Part shown: one piece after another, positions 45,481 through 54,845 of the stretch
Position numbering within the stretch: position 1 is the stretch's first letter
Layout of the letters: the number at the start of each line of letters is the position of its first letter
Source of the DNA: Paenibacillus selenitireducens
GTDB lineage: Bacteria > Bacillota > Bacilli > Paenibacillales > Paenibacillaceae
NCBI RefSeq assembly: GCF_002021565.1
Contig: NZ_MSZX01000003.1
Coordinates: 124,027 to 188,026, forward strand
DNA length: 64,000 nucleotides
Direction: 5' to 3'
Position numbers and translations under genes: made by a program
Notes under the pieces: generated by a model
Databases searched by the model: none
The model's input: only the letters and a program-made list of their open reading frames with translations
Told to the model about the DNA's origin: nothing

Positions 45481-46368
45481 GTGAATCGTACGGTAGCTAA
45501 AGAAGATCTGGATAGTCGGATTTTTAACGCTATAAATATTATCTTACTCTGTATCTGTACTGTAATTATTGTCGTTCCTTTATGGAATGTAGTCATATCC
45601 TCTTTAAGCTCGGGCAAGGCGCTTGCGGAAGGTGGATTCATCTTTTGGTCTCCTGAGTTCTCCTTGGAAAACTATCGTGCTGTATTTCAAGATGAGACCA
45701 TCGGTCTAGCATTCGTAGTTTCGCTTGCCAAAACATTTATTGGGGTCATTACCCACGTATTCTTTTGTGCCATGATCGGTTATGGCTTGAGTAAGAAATA
45801 CATACGTGGACGCAAGCTATATGTTGCCATGGGTGTAATCACCATGTTTTTCTCTGGTGGAATGATCCCTACGTATTTATTGATTAAATCACTCGGTCTA
45901 TTAAACAGCTTCTGGGTTTATATTATTCCGGCCTTGTTCAGCTATTATGATGTAGTTATTCTAATGAACTTTTTCAGAAATGTACCGGATTCACTTGAAG
46001 AGTCAGCCAAAATCGATGGTGCAGGTGATTGGCGCATCTTCCTAAAAATATTTATCCCTCTTTCCATGCCTGCTATGGCCACCATTGCGTTGTTTAACGG
46101 GGTTGGGCAGTGGAACGACTTCATGACCACCAAATTATATATTACCGATCAATCGCTTTACCCGCTGCAGATGAAGCTCTATGAAATCATTGTTCAGTCG
46201 CAAACACAATCCATGCAAAATGTCGGTGGATCTGCGATTATCGAAACTACGACTAAAGGGGTTCAACTAGCAACAATTGTCATTACAACTCTGCCGATTG
46301 TTGTGATGTATCCAATATTACAGAGGTACTTTATTTCAGGCATGATGATGGGGGCGGTTAAAGAATAG
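45481..46368 (+). CDS. Sugar ABC transporter permease, LplC/YtcP type
   Basis: About 295 residues from GTG 45481, preceded by AGAAGGAGGC. It has six membrane helices and the EAA loop LEESAKIDGAGDWRIFLKIF. It pairs with the LplB-type permease just upstream. No ATPase gene is in the cluster, as is usual for this group. Confidence 0.92.
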   Translation: MNRTVAKEDLDSRIFNAINIILLCICTVIIVVPLWNVVISSLSSGKALAEGGFIFWSPEFSLENYRAVFQDETIGLAFVVSLAKTFIGVITHVFFCAMIGYGLSKKYIRGRKLYVAMGVITMFFSGGMIPTYLLIKSLGLLNSFWVYIIPALFSYYDVVILMNFFRNVPDSLEESAKIDGAGDWRIFLKIFIPLSMPAMATIALFNGVGQWNDFMTTKLYITDQSLYPLQMKLYEIIVQSQTQSMQNVGGSAIIETTTKGVQLATIVITTLPIVVMYPILQRYFISGMMMGAVKE

Positions 46369-46418
46369 AAAGATGGGAGGGTTCTTTATAGAAAGCGCTT
46401 GTGTACGAAGTAGTCATT

Positions 46419-46455
46419 CGGAAGTGTAGCTTGCACAATCAGATCTACACTTCCG
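46419..46455. promoter_or_regulatory. Stable stem-loop before the binding-protein gene
   Basis: CGGAAGTGTAG pairs perfectly with CTACACTTCCG around a 15-nt loop, in the 120-bp gap after the second permease. There is no clear T-run. Such stem-loops often protect the downstream binding-protein mRNA and raise its level. Confidence 0.6.
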
Positions 46456-46488
46456 TTACTTACAAAACTTTTTAGGGGGAAACAAGGG

Positions 46489-48126
46489 ATGAACAAAGCA
46501 TTTGGGAAAAAAGGACTCAAACTTTGTACTGCGCTTATGGCTGTAGTATTGGTGTTTACAGGTTGTGCATCAAAAAGTGGTTCTGATAACTCCAGTAAAG
46601 AATTAAGCTCCATTGAAGGCCGTTATACTATTGACCCAGAAACACCGGCTTGGAAGCTTGATAAAAAAGAAGAAACTACTGACCTCACATGGTATGTGAA
46701 TGCGGATTGGTGGAACACAGATTTTGGTAAAGACCTTGTTACCAAAAAAATTAAAGAGGATTTAAACATCAACATTAAATTCATTACAGGGGACGACACG
46801 AAATTAAATACCATTTTTGCTGGTGGCGAAATGCCGGACTTGTTGACTATTTTTAATTCCAACTCTCCAGTGGTACAAAAAGCCGCTACATGGGCACTGC
46901 CTTTGAATGATCTGGCGGCTAAATATGATCCTTATTTCAATAAAGTTGCAGAAGAAGATACGATGAACTGGTTCCAGTTAGCAGACGGTAAGACTTATGG
47001 CTATCCTAACTATTCTAATACTCAGAACGATTTTGACAGCGGTAACATTCCTGCTAAAACGGCATTTGTTATCCGTAAGGATGTTTACGAAGCTATTGGA
47101 AAACCGACCATTGGAACTCCAGAAGAATTCAAGAACGTCATGCAACAAATCAAAAAGCAATTCCCAGGAATGATTCCTTTTGGTTTTAACTCTATTGGTG
47201 CAGGAACTGGTTCTTTGGGGGATGTACTACAGGACTTCATTGGAGTACCGATGGAAACCGAAAATGGTGAATTCTACAACCGTAACTTGGATGAGGATTA
47301 CTTGACTTGGTTGAAAACGTTAAATGAAGTCTACAGAAATGGTGATATCAGTGATGACAGTTTTGCTGATGACGGTACGGCCTTTGAAGAAAAATTGAAA
47401 TCCGGTAAATATGCAACCTTGCTGCTGGATGGAACACCTCAACAAAGTGGTAACCTGCAAATCTTTTTGACTGACAATCCAGGTAAGGAATATATCGCAA
47501 TTGATGGACCACAAAGCACTGTTGGTCATGAGCCAAAGTTGAATCAATCAGGAATTACAGGCTGGATGATCAGCTACATTACTAAAAAGGCTAAGGACCC
47601 TGCTAAAGCCATTCAAATCTACACCTATTTGCTGAGTGAAGAAGGACAAAAGCTTATGAACTATGGTATTGAAGGAGAGACCTATAAAGTCAACGAAACT
47701 GGTAAAATTGAATTTTTGCCTGAAATCAAGGACCTTCAATTGAATAATGCCGATAAATTTAAAAAAGATTACCGGATGGGCGAATTTATGTTCTTCGGAC
47801 ATGACCGTGATAAAGCATTGAGTAATGACGCATTCGCTGAGTCTATTAAACAAATGCAAGAGTGGGGCAAAGGTAAGCTGAAACCACACTTTATTCTTGA
47901 AAACATCAACCCTGCTCAAGGAACGCCTGAAGCTCGTAGTCTAACCGCAATCGATACTACATGGAACACTACTCTTGTAAGTATGATTCGTTCCAAGGAT
48001 GCAGCAACCTTCGATAGTAACTTAGCTGCTTACAAAGCATTCTTGAATGATAACAACTGGGATAAAATCGTAGAAGTTCGTACTGAAAAAATGAAAAATA
48101 ACAAAGAAAAATTAGGTCTTAAATAA
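46489..48126 (+). CDS. Extracellular sugar-binding lipoprotein (LplA type)
   Basis: This 545-residue protein has a lipoprotein signal peptide with VFTGC lipobox (Cys about 26) and a large type 1 solute-binding fold (IKFITGDDTKLNTIFAGGEMPDLLT, WALPLNDLAAKYDPYFNKVA). The size and layout match LplA-type binding lipoproteins. It delivers an oligosaccharide to the LplB/LplC-type permeases upstream. The ligand may be a beta-linked glucoside or xyloside, given the adjacent GH30 gene. Confidence 0.92.
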   Translation: MNKAFGKKGLKLCTALMAVVLVFTGCASKSGSDNSSKELSSIEGRYTIDPETPAWKLDKKEETTDLTWYVNADWWNTDFGKDLVTKKIKEDLNINIKFITGDDTKLNTIFAGGEMPDLLTIFNSNSPVVQKAATWALPLNDLAAKYDPYFNKVAEEDTMNWFQLADGKTYGYPNYSNTQNDFDSGNIPAKTAFVIRKDVYEAIGKPTIGTPEEFKNVMQQIKKQFPGMIPFGFNSIGAGTGSLGDVLQDFIGVPMETENGEFYNRNLDEDYLTWLKTLNEVYRNGDISDDSFADDGTAFEEKLKSGKYATLLLDGTPQQSGNLQIFLTDNPGKEYIAIDGPQSTVGHEPKLNQSGITGWMISYITKKAKDPAKAIQIYTYLLSEEGQKLMNYGIEGETYKVNETGKIEFLPEIKDLQLNNADKFKKDYRMGEFMFFGHDRDKALSNDAFAESIKQMQEWGKGKLKPHFILENINPAQGTPEARSLTAIDTTWNTTLVSMIRSKDAATFDSNLAAYKAFLNDNNWDKIVEVRTEKMKNNKEKLGLK

Positions 48127-48143
48127 GTTAGATAATAGAATGC

Positions 48144-48161
48144 GGCCCCTTAAATGGGGCC
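48144..48161. terminator. Short hairpin between the binding-protein and GH30 genes
   Basis: GGCCCC-TTAAAT-GGGGCC, followed by TCTTC only. It may be a weak terminator that lowers GH30 expression. Confidence 0.45.
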
Positions 48162-48237
48162 TCTTCATAACCAATGAATATGAAGCTGCGCGAAGATCAA
48201 TAGAGGATATAAATATAGAAACATGGAGGGAAACAAC

Positions 48238-49581
48238 ATGCCAGAACTGAAGATTTATAAGTCCACAGGAGAGAATGCATTGTTTATAGAGCAAACTCTA
48301 GAGCAATTGACTCCAATTGCTTCCGATGAGGCAATCACTACTGTAACCCTAGATGAGAGTCAAACCTTTCAGGAAATGGATGGCTTTGGGGCATCCTTTA
48401 CGGACTCATCCGCTTATTTGATTAATCAAGTACTCGATAATGAACAGAAAGCGGAAGTTATGAGCAAGCTTTTTGATTCACAAGATGGAATTGGCCTATC
48501 TGTATTAAGAAATCCAATGGGAGCATCGGATTATGCTAGAGATATTTATAGCTATGACGATATGCCTGCAGAGGAAATCGATACGGAATTAACCCATTTC
48601 TCCATCGCACATGATGAAGCAGATATTATCCCTTTGTTACAAGAAGCTCTGGAAATTAATCCTCAGATCAAGCTGATGGCTTCACCTTGGAGTGCACCAG
48701 GTTGGATGAAGACTAGCGGATCGATGATTGCCGGAGAACTCAAACAAGAATATTACCAGGCCTATGCCGATTATTTTGTTCGATACATTCAAGCTTTTGA
48801 AAAACACGGTCTGCCAACGTATGCTGTAACACCGCAGAACGAGCCTCTTTTTGAACCAAAGCACTACCCTAGTATGTTAATGCTGCCTGAGGCGCAAAGA
48901 GATTTCATTAAAAATTATCTGAAGCCTAATTTCGTTAAGCACAATATCAATACAAAAATTCTCTGCTACGACCACAACTGGGATCGTCCGGATTATCCGC
49001 TAACGGTGCTCGATTATGCGAAAGATGAAGTAGACGGTGTAGCTTGGCACTGGTACGGCGGAAATGCGTCAGCACAATCGGAGGTTCTGAAGGCCTTTGC
49101 CGATAAAGAAGTGCATTTTACTGAAGGTTCTGGTGGAGAATGGATTCCGCCTTTTGAACAAGCCTTCTCGAATGTAATGAGAACAGGGATTGATATTCTC
49201 AGAAATCATAGTAAATCCTTTGTCTTATGGAATATGGCATTAGATGAGAAGAACGGTCCTACCGTACCGGGCTTTGGCAAAAGTACTTGTCGCGGAGTGG
49301 TGACGGTCAACCAAGAGACCAAAGAACTTACGTATACGTTGGACTACTATGCGCTGGCACATTTCAGCAAATTCATTCGTCCGAAGGCTGTGCGTATTGA
49401 CGCGTCCACAAATCAAGAACTCATTCGTTCCGTAGCTTTTAAGAATACGGATAACTCCATTGCGGTAGTTTTGTTCAATGATAGTGAACAGGCTGAGAAT
49501 GTGGCCGTAAACTTAAAAGGGAATGATCCTTTAACTTTCCGTCTAGAGTCTAAAAGTGCCTTATCTATTTTGAAAAAATAA
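48238..49581 (+). CDS. GH30-family glycoside hydrolase, cytoplasmic
   Basis: About 447 residues from ATG 48238, with GGAGGG seven bases upstream. There is no signal peptide. The GH30 layout is clear: FQEMDGFGASFTDSSAYLI, LSVLRNPMGASDYA, LMASPWSAPGWMKTSG, acid/base Glu202 in TPQNEP, nucleophile Glu296 in HFTEGSGG and a C-terminal beta-domain. Family members cleave beta-glucosides (glucosylceramidase), beta-1,6-glucans or xylans. It probably hydrolyses the sugar brought in by the transporter. Confidence 0.93.
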   Translation: MPELKIYKSTGENALFIEQTLEQLTPIASDEAITTVTLDESQTFQEMDGFGASFTDSSAYLINQVLDNEQKAEVMSKLFDSQDGIGLSVLRNPMGASDYARDIYSYDDMPAEEIDTELTHFSIAHDEADIIPLLQEALEINPQIKLMASPWSAPGWMKTSGSMIAGELKQEYYQAYADYFVRYIQAFEKHGLPTYAVTPQNEPLFEPKHYPSMLMLPEAQRDFIKNYLKPNFVKHNINTKILCYDHNWDRPDYPLTVLDYAKDEVDGVAWHWYGGNASAQSEVLKAFADKEVHFTEGSGGEWIPPFEQAFSNVMRTGIDILRNHSKSFVLWNMALDEKNGPTVPGFGKSTCRGVVTVNQETKELTYTLDYYALAHFSKFIRPKAVRIDASTNQELIRSVAFKNTDNSIAVVLFNDSEQAENVAVNLKGNDPLTFRLESKSALSILKK

Positions 49582-49600
49582 CTGAAATAAGTAGTGCCTG

Positions 49601-49633
49601 AAGTGCTCGAATCTTGATTCGAGCACTTTTTTT
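49601..49633 (+). terminator. Terminator after the GH30 gene
   Basis: AAGTGCTCGAATC-TT-GATTCGAGCACTT with a T7 tail. The right-hand copy of the direct repeat begins immediately after it. Confidence 0.9.
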
Positions 49634-49738
49634 AACGATAACCCATCCGTTGAAAACAACAAAAAAAGCCTATGGAAGAGGTAACTTCCGTCGGCTTCGC
49701 AGGGATCATGAACTATACCCGTGTGCACACGAAATTTG
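49634..49738. repeat. Direct repeat, right copy: riboswitch terminator without aptamer
   Basis: About 105 bp nearly identical to 42680-42785. The sequence then jumps straight to the kinase tail (49738 onward), so relative to the left copy about 246 bp (42786-43032), containing the riboswitch aptamer, are absent. The junction is ATTTG/GAAGGG. Confidence 0.9.
49661..49697 (-). terminator. Duplicated terminator, now at the end of the kinase gene
   Basis: On the minus strand the same AAGCC...GGCTT / GGAAG...CTTCC hairpin with T-run as at 42702-42744. Here it can end kinase transcripts and has no aptamer. Confidence 0.8.
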
Positions 49739-49744
49739 AAGGGT

Positions 49745-52700
49745 TCAATCGATATCATTATCCTGCTTACTTCGATTGTTCGGAATCATAAAAGAAACGG
49801 TCGTTCCTTCATTGGGCCTACTGATAATAGATAAGCCTTGGCCGTACAATTGCGTTAATCGCCGATTCGTATTGGTCACCCCAATCCCGGTCTTGCCCTT
49901 CATGATCGGACTCAACAGCTGCATAACCTGTTCTTGTTCCATTCCCTTGCCGTCATCGCGCACTTCAATAAGCGTAAAGTTTCCCTGTCGAGCAATCCGA
50001 ATATGAACGGTACCGCCTTTGAGCTGACGGAGCAGGCCGTGTTTGACAGCATTCTCGACCAGCGGCTGGATGGAGAGCGGAGGGAGGAGCAAGCGGATGC
50101 CAGGCTCCACTTCCCATTCGATCGATAACCTGTCCCCGAATCGTTCTTTCTCAATGTACAAGTAGGCTTCGACAAGCTCGAGTTCATGCGAAAGCTCGAC
50201 GAGTTCCTCCGTATTGAGAAAGTCAAAGCTAATCCGTAGAAAGGATGCAAAAGCATCAACCAGTTTACGCATCTTTTCCGCGTCAATATCGCTTAGTGCC
50301 ATAATGGAATTCAGCGCGTTGAATATAAAATGAGGATGAATCTGGGCCTGAAGATAGGCAGCTTCCATCCGCAAACGTTCATTGATGGATTTCTTCAGCG
50401 TGGTCAACGCCCGAATCCGGTATTGCAGCTCCAGCGCATCGACAGGCTTGGTGACATAATCGTTCGCTCCCGACAAGAATCCAGTGTAGATGTCAGCGGG
50501 CTGGCTGCGTGCGGTCAGCAGCAGAACCGGCAGCTCCGATACGGAATAATGCTCCCTTACTCTTTGCGTCAGCTCGTAGCCCGACATTTGCGGCATCATT
50601 ACATCGGCGATCAGCAGATCCCACTGCCCGGTGCCCAGCAATTCCAACGCTTCGCGCGCTGAACGAGCTGTCGTGATGTTGTACGGCTCCGTCGAAAGAA
50701 TGCCGACGAGTACATTCAAGTTGACGGGATCGTCATCGACCGCGAGAATGTTTACTTCCCCGCCATTCAACAGCGGCGCAGTAAGTACGGAGGCTGCCAA
50801 TTCACCGGTGACGGTGTCAGGAAAAACCAATCCGGCAAGCCCAGCTTCGAAGTTGTCCGTCTGCACGTGGAGATCCGTTGGGTTTGGCGATAATGAGATA
50901 TTCGACGAGTCAGCGAGCGGCAGCTCAAAGCTGAATACGGAGCCGTTGCCCTCTTCGGATCGAACAGTCAATGCACCGCCATGCAACTCTACCAACTGCT
51001 TGCATATGCTCAGCCCCAGTCCGATTCCTCTTCCATCGTGAATGCCATAAGACCCTTGCTCATAAGGGAGGAATATCCGCGCTTGCGTGTCCTCATTCAT
51101 GCCGACTCCGGTGTCGGAGACATGGATGATGGCATATCCGCTCTGCGTCTCAGCGGATACGGAGATGGTTCCTTCTTCCGTGTATTTAAGGGCGTTATGC
51201 AATAAGTTATACAAAATTTGCACAAGTCTTTTCTCATCGGCCATGACCGACGGCATCGATTCCGCGATATCCATACGGAGTTGGACAGGCTTGCCTTCAA
51301 CCATAAATTTAAGCATCGCGATGACGCCGGGAACGATCGATTGAATTTGTAGGCGTTCTTGCTGCAGCACGATGTGATGTTCCTGGAGCCGCGCGACATC
51401 GAGAAGATCGCCGAGCATATGCGACATGCGGCGGCTGATGGTGATGAGCAATTCCATATCTTTAAGGCTTCTCTCGTTCATCTGCTCTTTCTCTTTGGTT
51501 ACGACGGTATACGCGATATTTATAATGCCGTGCAGCGGTGTTCGAAGCTCGTGCGACGTATTGGCGAGAAATTGGTCTTTCAGCTTGTCGGCTTTTTTTA
51601 ACTGCTCGTTTAACTCGGTGTTTTCCTTCGAGTTACGGAAGAATTTCTTGAACCAGTACGTAGAAAATCCAATAATCGCTGCAATGATATCTATTGGATA
51701 ATATACGATACTGACCTCTCGATAAGAATTCCATAAGCTCCAGAGCAAATTGGACATGATGCCTGCTGCGGATAGCAGCAAGAAGACGGCATCGATATCA
51801 GCTTGCTTCCTGAAGATCATGGTTCCGATGACATAAATAAACCAAACGAAAGGCAATAGATAGAAGAATGTAAATATTCTTAAATCAACCGATGCATTCA
51901 CCAGTGAAACGGGGGCAACCAATAGAAATCCTGTATAAGCAACGAGCGCCACAGTAAATATCCGCAACCATCTGCTCTTTGGAGGAGTCGGAGAGAATTT
52001 TCTGAAAACCAGAAGAATAAAAAAAGTCTGCCATATCAGGGAGAGCAGCTTGATCTTCAGTGCCCACGTATAGTTGATCGGCAGCCATAACATGAGCACG
52101 TTATCATGACCGGCCATAACCGATATGCCAACCGCGAACGTGAGTAGTCCGACAATGAGCAAAGTCCTTTCTCGAGGATTAAATACGTAGAGAATAAGAG
52201 CATACAAACCGTGAATCAGCAAAGTAATAAATGAAACGAGTTGAAATCCGATCGAGTACCAACGCACGTAATCAATCGCGGCCTGAGAGCCAAAGCGAAT
52301 CGAGTGTAGGATACCGCCGTTATAAGGGGCGTCGAAGTTAGCTGCCCGAATGAGCAATTCAATCTCTTGCGCACCTTTGACATCATAGGATGCGGTGTAA
52401 GAAACATTTTTGGGCGTATACTCCTTCTCGTTATCGGCAGGTTTACCGATGTCACCTTCACTTAATCCATTGATTTCTACTGCAGACGAGGCTTGCAATC
52501 CTCGAATCCAGAATGCGATGGGTTGTTCCAACGGATCGACTAGGATTCGGAGCCGGTACGTCCCGTAGCCATACGAGGAACCCCACCTATTGGTCTGCTC
52601 GCTGCTCCAGTCTCCAGGAACCTGAATAAGGCGGGATTGGTTTTCCGCCAAAGATATATCCTGATATGATATTAATTTTTCGGGGTAGAATTGCCACTCG

Positions 52701-52912
52701 CCGTCCAAAGGGATCGTTGAACGGTTCTCGAAGTCCCAGCCGCGCAAGTCGAGAACACCATGAACAGCCTGCGGGTGCTCCGATGTTGCAAATATTTCGG
52801 ACCAAGCCCAGCGCAGGCCGAGGAGAATACTAAGAAATAATAGGATTATGGCAATATATTTAGGGGTGGTTGTATTTTTTATTCGCATCATACCAAGTGG
52901 TTCGACATCCAT
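49745..52912 (-). CDS. Hybrid sensor histidine kinase with two kinase cores (7TMR-DISM type)
   Basis: 1055 residues. A membrane helix (about 12-30) precedes an extracellular DISM-like domain (LDLRGWDFENRSTIPLDGEW), then a seven-helix membrane region (about 210-420). A HisKA domain (phospho-His454 in TSHELRTPLHG) and an HATPase domain (GIGLGLSICKQLVELHGG) follow, then a receiver (Asp770 in LIADVMMPQMSG) and a LytS-type kinase (His861 in QIHPHFIFNALN) with a second HATPase (LSIQPLVENAVKHGLL, TGIGVTNTNRRL). The receiver may gate the second kinase. No partner response regulator is adjacent. The 3' end has been duplicated at 43032-43125. Confidence 0.9.
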   Translation of the reverse strand: MDVEPLGMMRIKNTTTPKYIAIILLFLSILLGLRWAWSEIFATSEHPQAVHGVLDLRGWDFENRSTIPLDGEWQFYPEKLISYQDISLAENQSRLIQVPGDWSSEQTNRWGSSYGYGTYRLRILVDPLEQPIAFWIRGLQASSAVEINGLSEGDIGKPADNEKEYTPKNVSYTASYDVKGAQEIELLIRAANFDAPYNGGILHSIRFGSQAAIDYVRWYSIGFQLVSFITLLIHGLYALILYVFNPRERTLLIVGLLTFAVGISVMAGHDNVLMLWLPINYTWALKIKLLSLIWQTFFILLVFRKFSPTPPKSRWLRIFTVALVAYTGFLLVAPVSLVNASVDLRIFTFFYLLPFVWFIYVIGTMIFRKQADIDAVFLLLSAAGIMSNLLWSLWNSYREVSIVYYPIDIIAAIIGFSTYWFKKFFRNSKENTELNEQLKKADKLKDQFLANTSHELRTPLHGIINIAYTVVTKEKEQMNERSLKDMELLITISRRMSHMLGDLLDVARLQEHHIVLQQERLQIQSIVPGVIAMLKFMVEGKPVQLRMDIAESMPSVMADEKRLVQILYNLLHNALKYTEEGTISVSAETQSGYAIIHVSDTGVGMNEDTQARIFLPYEQGSYGIHDGRGIGLGLSICKQLVELHGGALTVRSEEGNGSVFSFELPLADSSNISLSPNPTDLHVQTDNFEAGLAGLVFPDTVTGELAASVLTAPLLNGGEVNILAVDDDPVNLNVLVGILSTEPYNITTARSAREALELLGTGQWDLLIADVMMPQMSGYELTQRVREHYSVSELPVLLLTARSQPADIYTGFLSGANDYVTKPVDALELQYRIRALTTLKKSINERLRMEAAYLQAQIHPHFIFNALNSIMALSDIDAEKMRKLVDAFASFLRISFDFLNTEELVELSHELELVEAYLYIEKERFGDRLSIEWEVEPGIRLLLPPLSIQPLVENAVKHGLLRQLKGGTVHIRIARQGNFTLIEVRDDGKGMEQEQVMQLLSPIMKGKTGIGVTNTNRRLTQLYGQGLSIISRPNEGTTVSFMIPNNRSKQDNDID

Positions 52913-52968
52913 AGCGTGTAATCCTTTTATGACTCGTTGACTAGGCTATCTACGTATGTTAAGTTTTA

Positions 52969-52983
52969 TTAAACACTGTTCAA
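52969..52983. promoter_or_regulatory. Candidate TetR operator 1
   Basis: TTAAACACTGTTCAA, a 15-bp palindrome with one mismatched pair and a single-base centre, lies just before the ribosome-binding site of the TetR gene at 53000. Confidence 0.6.
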
Positions 52984-52999
52984 ATTGGGGGGTATTTAC

Positions 53000-53590
53000 A
53001 TGACACCTAGAAAAGCCGTTGAGCATGAGCTAAGCAGAGAGAGGATTCTTGAAGTTGCCAGGGAGCAGTTTGTGCAGCATGGCTATCGCGATGTATCTAT
53101 GCGCGGCATTGCAAAAGAGCTGGGTTATTCACCAGGCTCGCTCTATTATCATTTTCGCGAGAAGGCTGATTTGTTTAGTGCGATGACGGCCGAGGATTTT
53201 AGCCAGTTGGATGGACTGCTCGAAGAAGCGGTTAGCACATCGCCAAACCCTGGACGCGACCGGCTTGAGTTGATCTTTTTATCTTTTATCCGATTTGGTC
53301 TTGAGAACAAACGGTCGTTCGAGCTGATGTTTTTGATTCAGGAACCGGGACTTGACTGCTACACAACGCAATCGAAGATGGGCAGCTATGAGAAATTTTT
53401 CATCGCAGTGAACGAATCGCTACAAGTGATCAACAACACAGACTTGGCAAAAAACGTTGAATTGATCTGGGTGCTGTTCTTGTCTCTTCATGGTTTTGTC
53501 AGCTTTTATATTCACAGCGATCAATCGTTTGATGACATTGCCAAGTTGGCCGACTTGCATATCCAGTTATTACTGCGTGGGCTGATGTAA
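53000..53590 (+). CDS. TetR-family regulator
   Basis: About 196 residues from ATG 53000 with GGGGGGT upstream. The N-terminal HTH is standard (SRERILEVAREQFVQHGYRDVSMRGIAKELGYSPGSLYYHFREKADLF). The C-terminal domain is helical (LELIFLSFIRFGLENKRSFELMF). Matching palindromes lie before this gene and before the following DUF2306 gene, so it probably represses both. Confidence 0.88.
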   Translation: MTPRKAVEHELSRERILEVAREQFVQHGYRDVSMRGIAKELGYSPGSLYYHFREKADLFSAMTAEDFSQLDGLLEEAVSTSPNPGRDRLELIFLSFIRFGLENKRSFELMFLIQEPGLDCYTTQSKMGSYEKFFIAVNESLQVINNTDLAKNVELIWVLFLSLHGFVSFYIHSDQSFDDIAKLADLHIQLLLRGLM

Positions 53591-53605
53591 TTTTTTGAAC
53601 ATTAA

Positions 53606-53620
53606 TTGAATAGTGTTTAA
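53606..53620. promoter_or_regulatory. Candidate TetR operator 2
   Basis: TTGAATAGTGTTTAA is the inverse of operator 1 with one base changed. It lies 48 bp before the DUF2306 gene start. Confidence 0.6.
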
Positions 53621-53668
53621 TTAATGCGAAATGGTTCGGAAAATGTAACGAGGAGAGTGGGGTTTGCT

Positions 53669-54286
53669 ATGGGAAAAAGGATCATTCGAGCACTCATATT
53701 TATTTTTGCATTTTCTATTACGGGATATGTGATTGTTCAGTATGGGGTACTTCGTGCTAGTGATGCGGGGCTCATCGCTTTCAAACTGCAAAAACCGAAT
53801 TTTCACTTAACACCATGGGTGTATGTCTTATATGCACATATTGTGACGGCCATGTTAGCCCTGATCATTGGACCTTTTCAGATTTTCCTGAAGCCATCGA
53901 AGGCAAGGATACGTCAACACAGACTGTTGGGTTATGTATATATAATCTCTGTTACAGTAAGTGGGATTGTGAGTCTATATTTATCTCTTTTTGCTACAGG
54001 TGGTTGGATCGCTGGGCTTGGCTTCATGGGGTTAGATGGATTGTGGGTAGCAACCACCTGGATCGCCTTGCGTAAAATTATGCGCAAAGACATACAGGCT
54101 CATAAAGCATGGATGCTCCGCAGCTACGCGCTTACTTTTGCGGCTGTAACCCTTAGAATCTGGTTAGCTCCACTTGTCCTGCTTTTTGGTGATTTCGAGG
54201 CTGGATATAGGGTTGTAGCTTGGTTTTGCTGGGTTCCTAACCTGCTTGTCATTGAAGCAGTGATTCGTAAGAAAGCTTCATTGTAG
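53669..54286 (+). CDS. DUF2306 family membrane protein
   Basis: About 205 residues from ATG 53669. It has six hydrophobic helices and the DUF2306 pattern: WVYVLYAHIVTAMLALIIGPFQ, RIRQHRLLGYVYIISVTVSG, and HKAWMLRSYALTFAAVTLRIW with conserved His and Arg residues. Function is unknown. It appears controlled by the TetR gene upstream. The ribosome-binding site is poor. Confidence 0.85.
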   Translation: MGKRIIRALIFIFAFSITGYVIVQYGVLRASDAGLIAFKLQKPNFHLTPWVYVLYAHIVTAMLALIIGPFQIFLKPSKARIRQHRLLGYVYIISVTVSGIVSLYLSLFATGGWIAGLGFMGLDGLWVATTWIALRKIMRKDIQAHKAWMLRSYALTFAAVTLRIWLAPLVLLFGDFEAGYRVVAWFCWVPNLLVIEAVIRKKASL

Positions 54287-54377
54287 CAATATGATGAGCA
54301 GCATTTATTCGCCAATAGTATTGATTTGATGTTTTGTGATAGGATATAGACGGATACAAGAAAGGAAGTGCATGAAA

Positions 54378-54734
54378 ATGATTAACATAACGATTCCGAA
54401 GCCGGATGTAACGATTTTCAAACAGGATAATCCCCAGATGAGCCACATTTACGGCTTTACTGATTTTCACCTGATAACGAGGGAAACGGGTGGCTTCTTT
54501 ATGTTCTACAACGAGAAGGATGAGCTGCTTTTTGTGGGCAAGGCAAGGAAGCTTAGACCTCGAATCAAAAAACATTTTGAGGACACGGTATCTGTCGTCA
54601 AAAATCATCGCGATGAAATCACGAAAATTGAGGTTTTTGTCAATGAAGATGCTGTGGAGCGGGAAATTTACGAAACCTATCTCATCAATACGTTGCGAGC
54701 GAAGTACAATGTAGACAAAGTATTATTCAGATAA
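54378..54734 (+). CDS. GIY-YIG nuclease-like protein
   Basis: About 118 residues from ATG 54378, chosen because AAAGGAAG lies nine bases upstream (ATG 54372 is the alternative). The GIY-YIG-like core is GGFFMFYNEKDELLFVGKAR followed by KLRPRIKKHF, and EREIYETYLINTLRAKYN carries the late Glu. This resembles the UvrC N-terminal nuclease module. The first tyrosine of GIY is replaced (GFF), so activity is uncertain. No partner nearby. Confidence 0.75.
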   Translation: MINITIPKPDVTIFKQDNPQMSHIYGFTDFHLITRETGGFFMFYNEKDELLFVGKARKLRPRIKKHFEDTVSVVKNHRDEITKIEVFVNEDAVEREIYETYLINTLRAKYNVDKVLFR

Positions 54735-54845
54735 ATACATGCACGAACACGAAAAACGATAAGCGCAGTCAGGAGGACTAGACTTATTGTTTTTTTGCTA
54801 TTTTCCCCTCCGCATTGCTACGAACGATTCTTCTCTCTAAATCGC

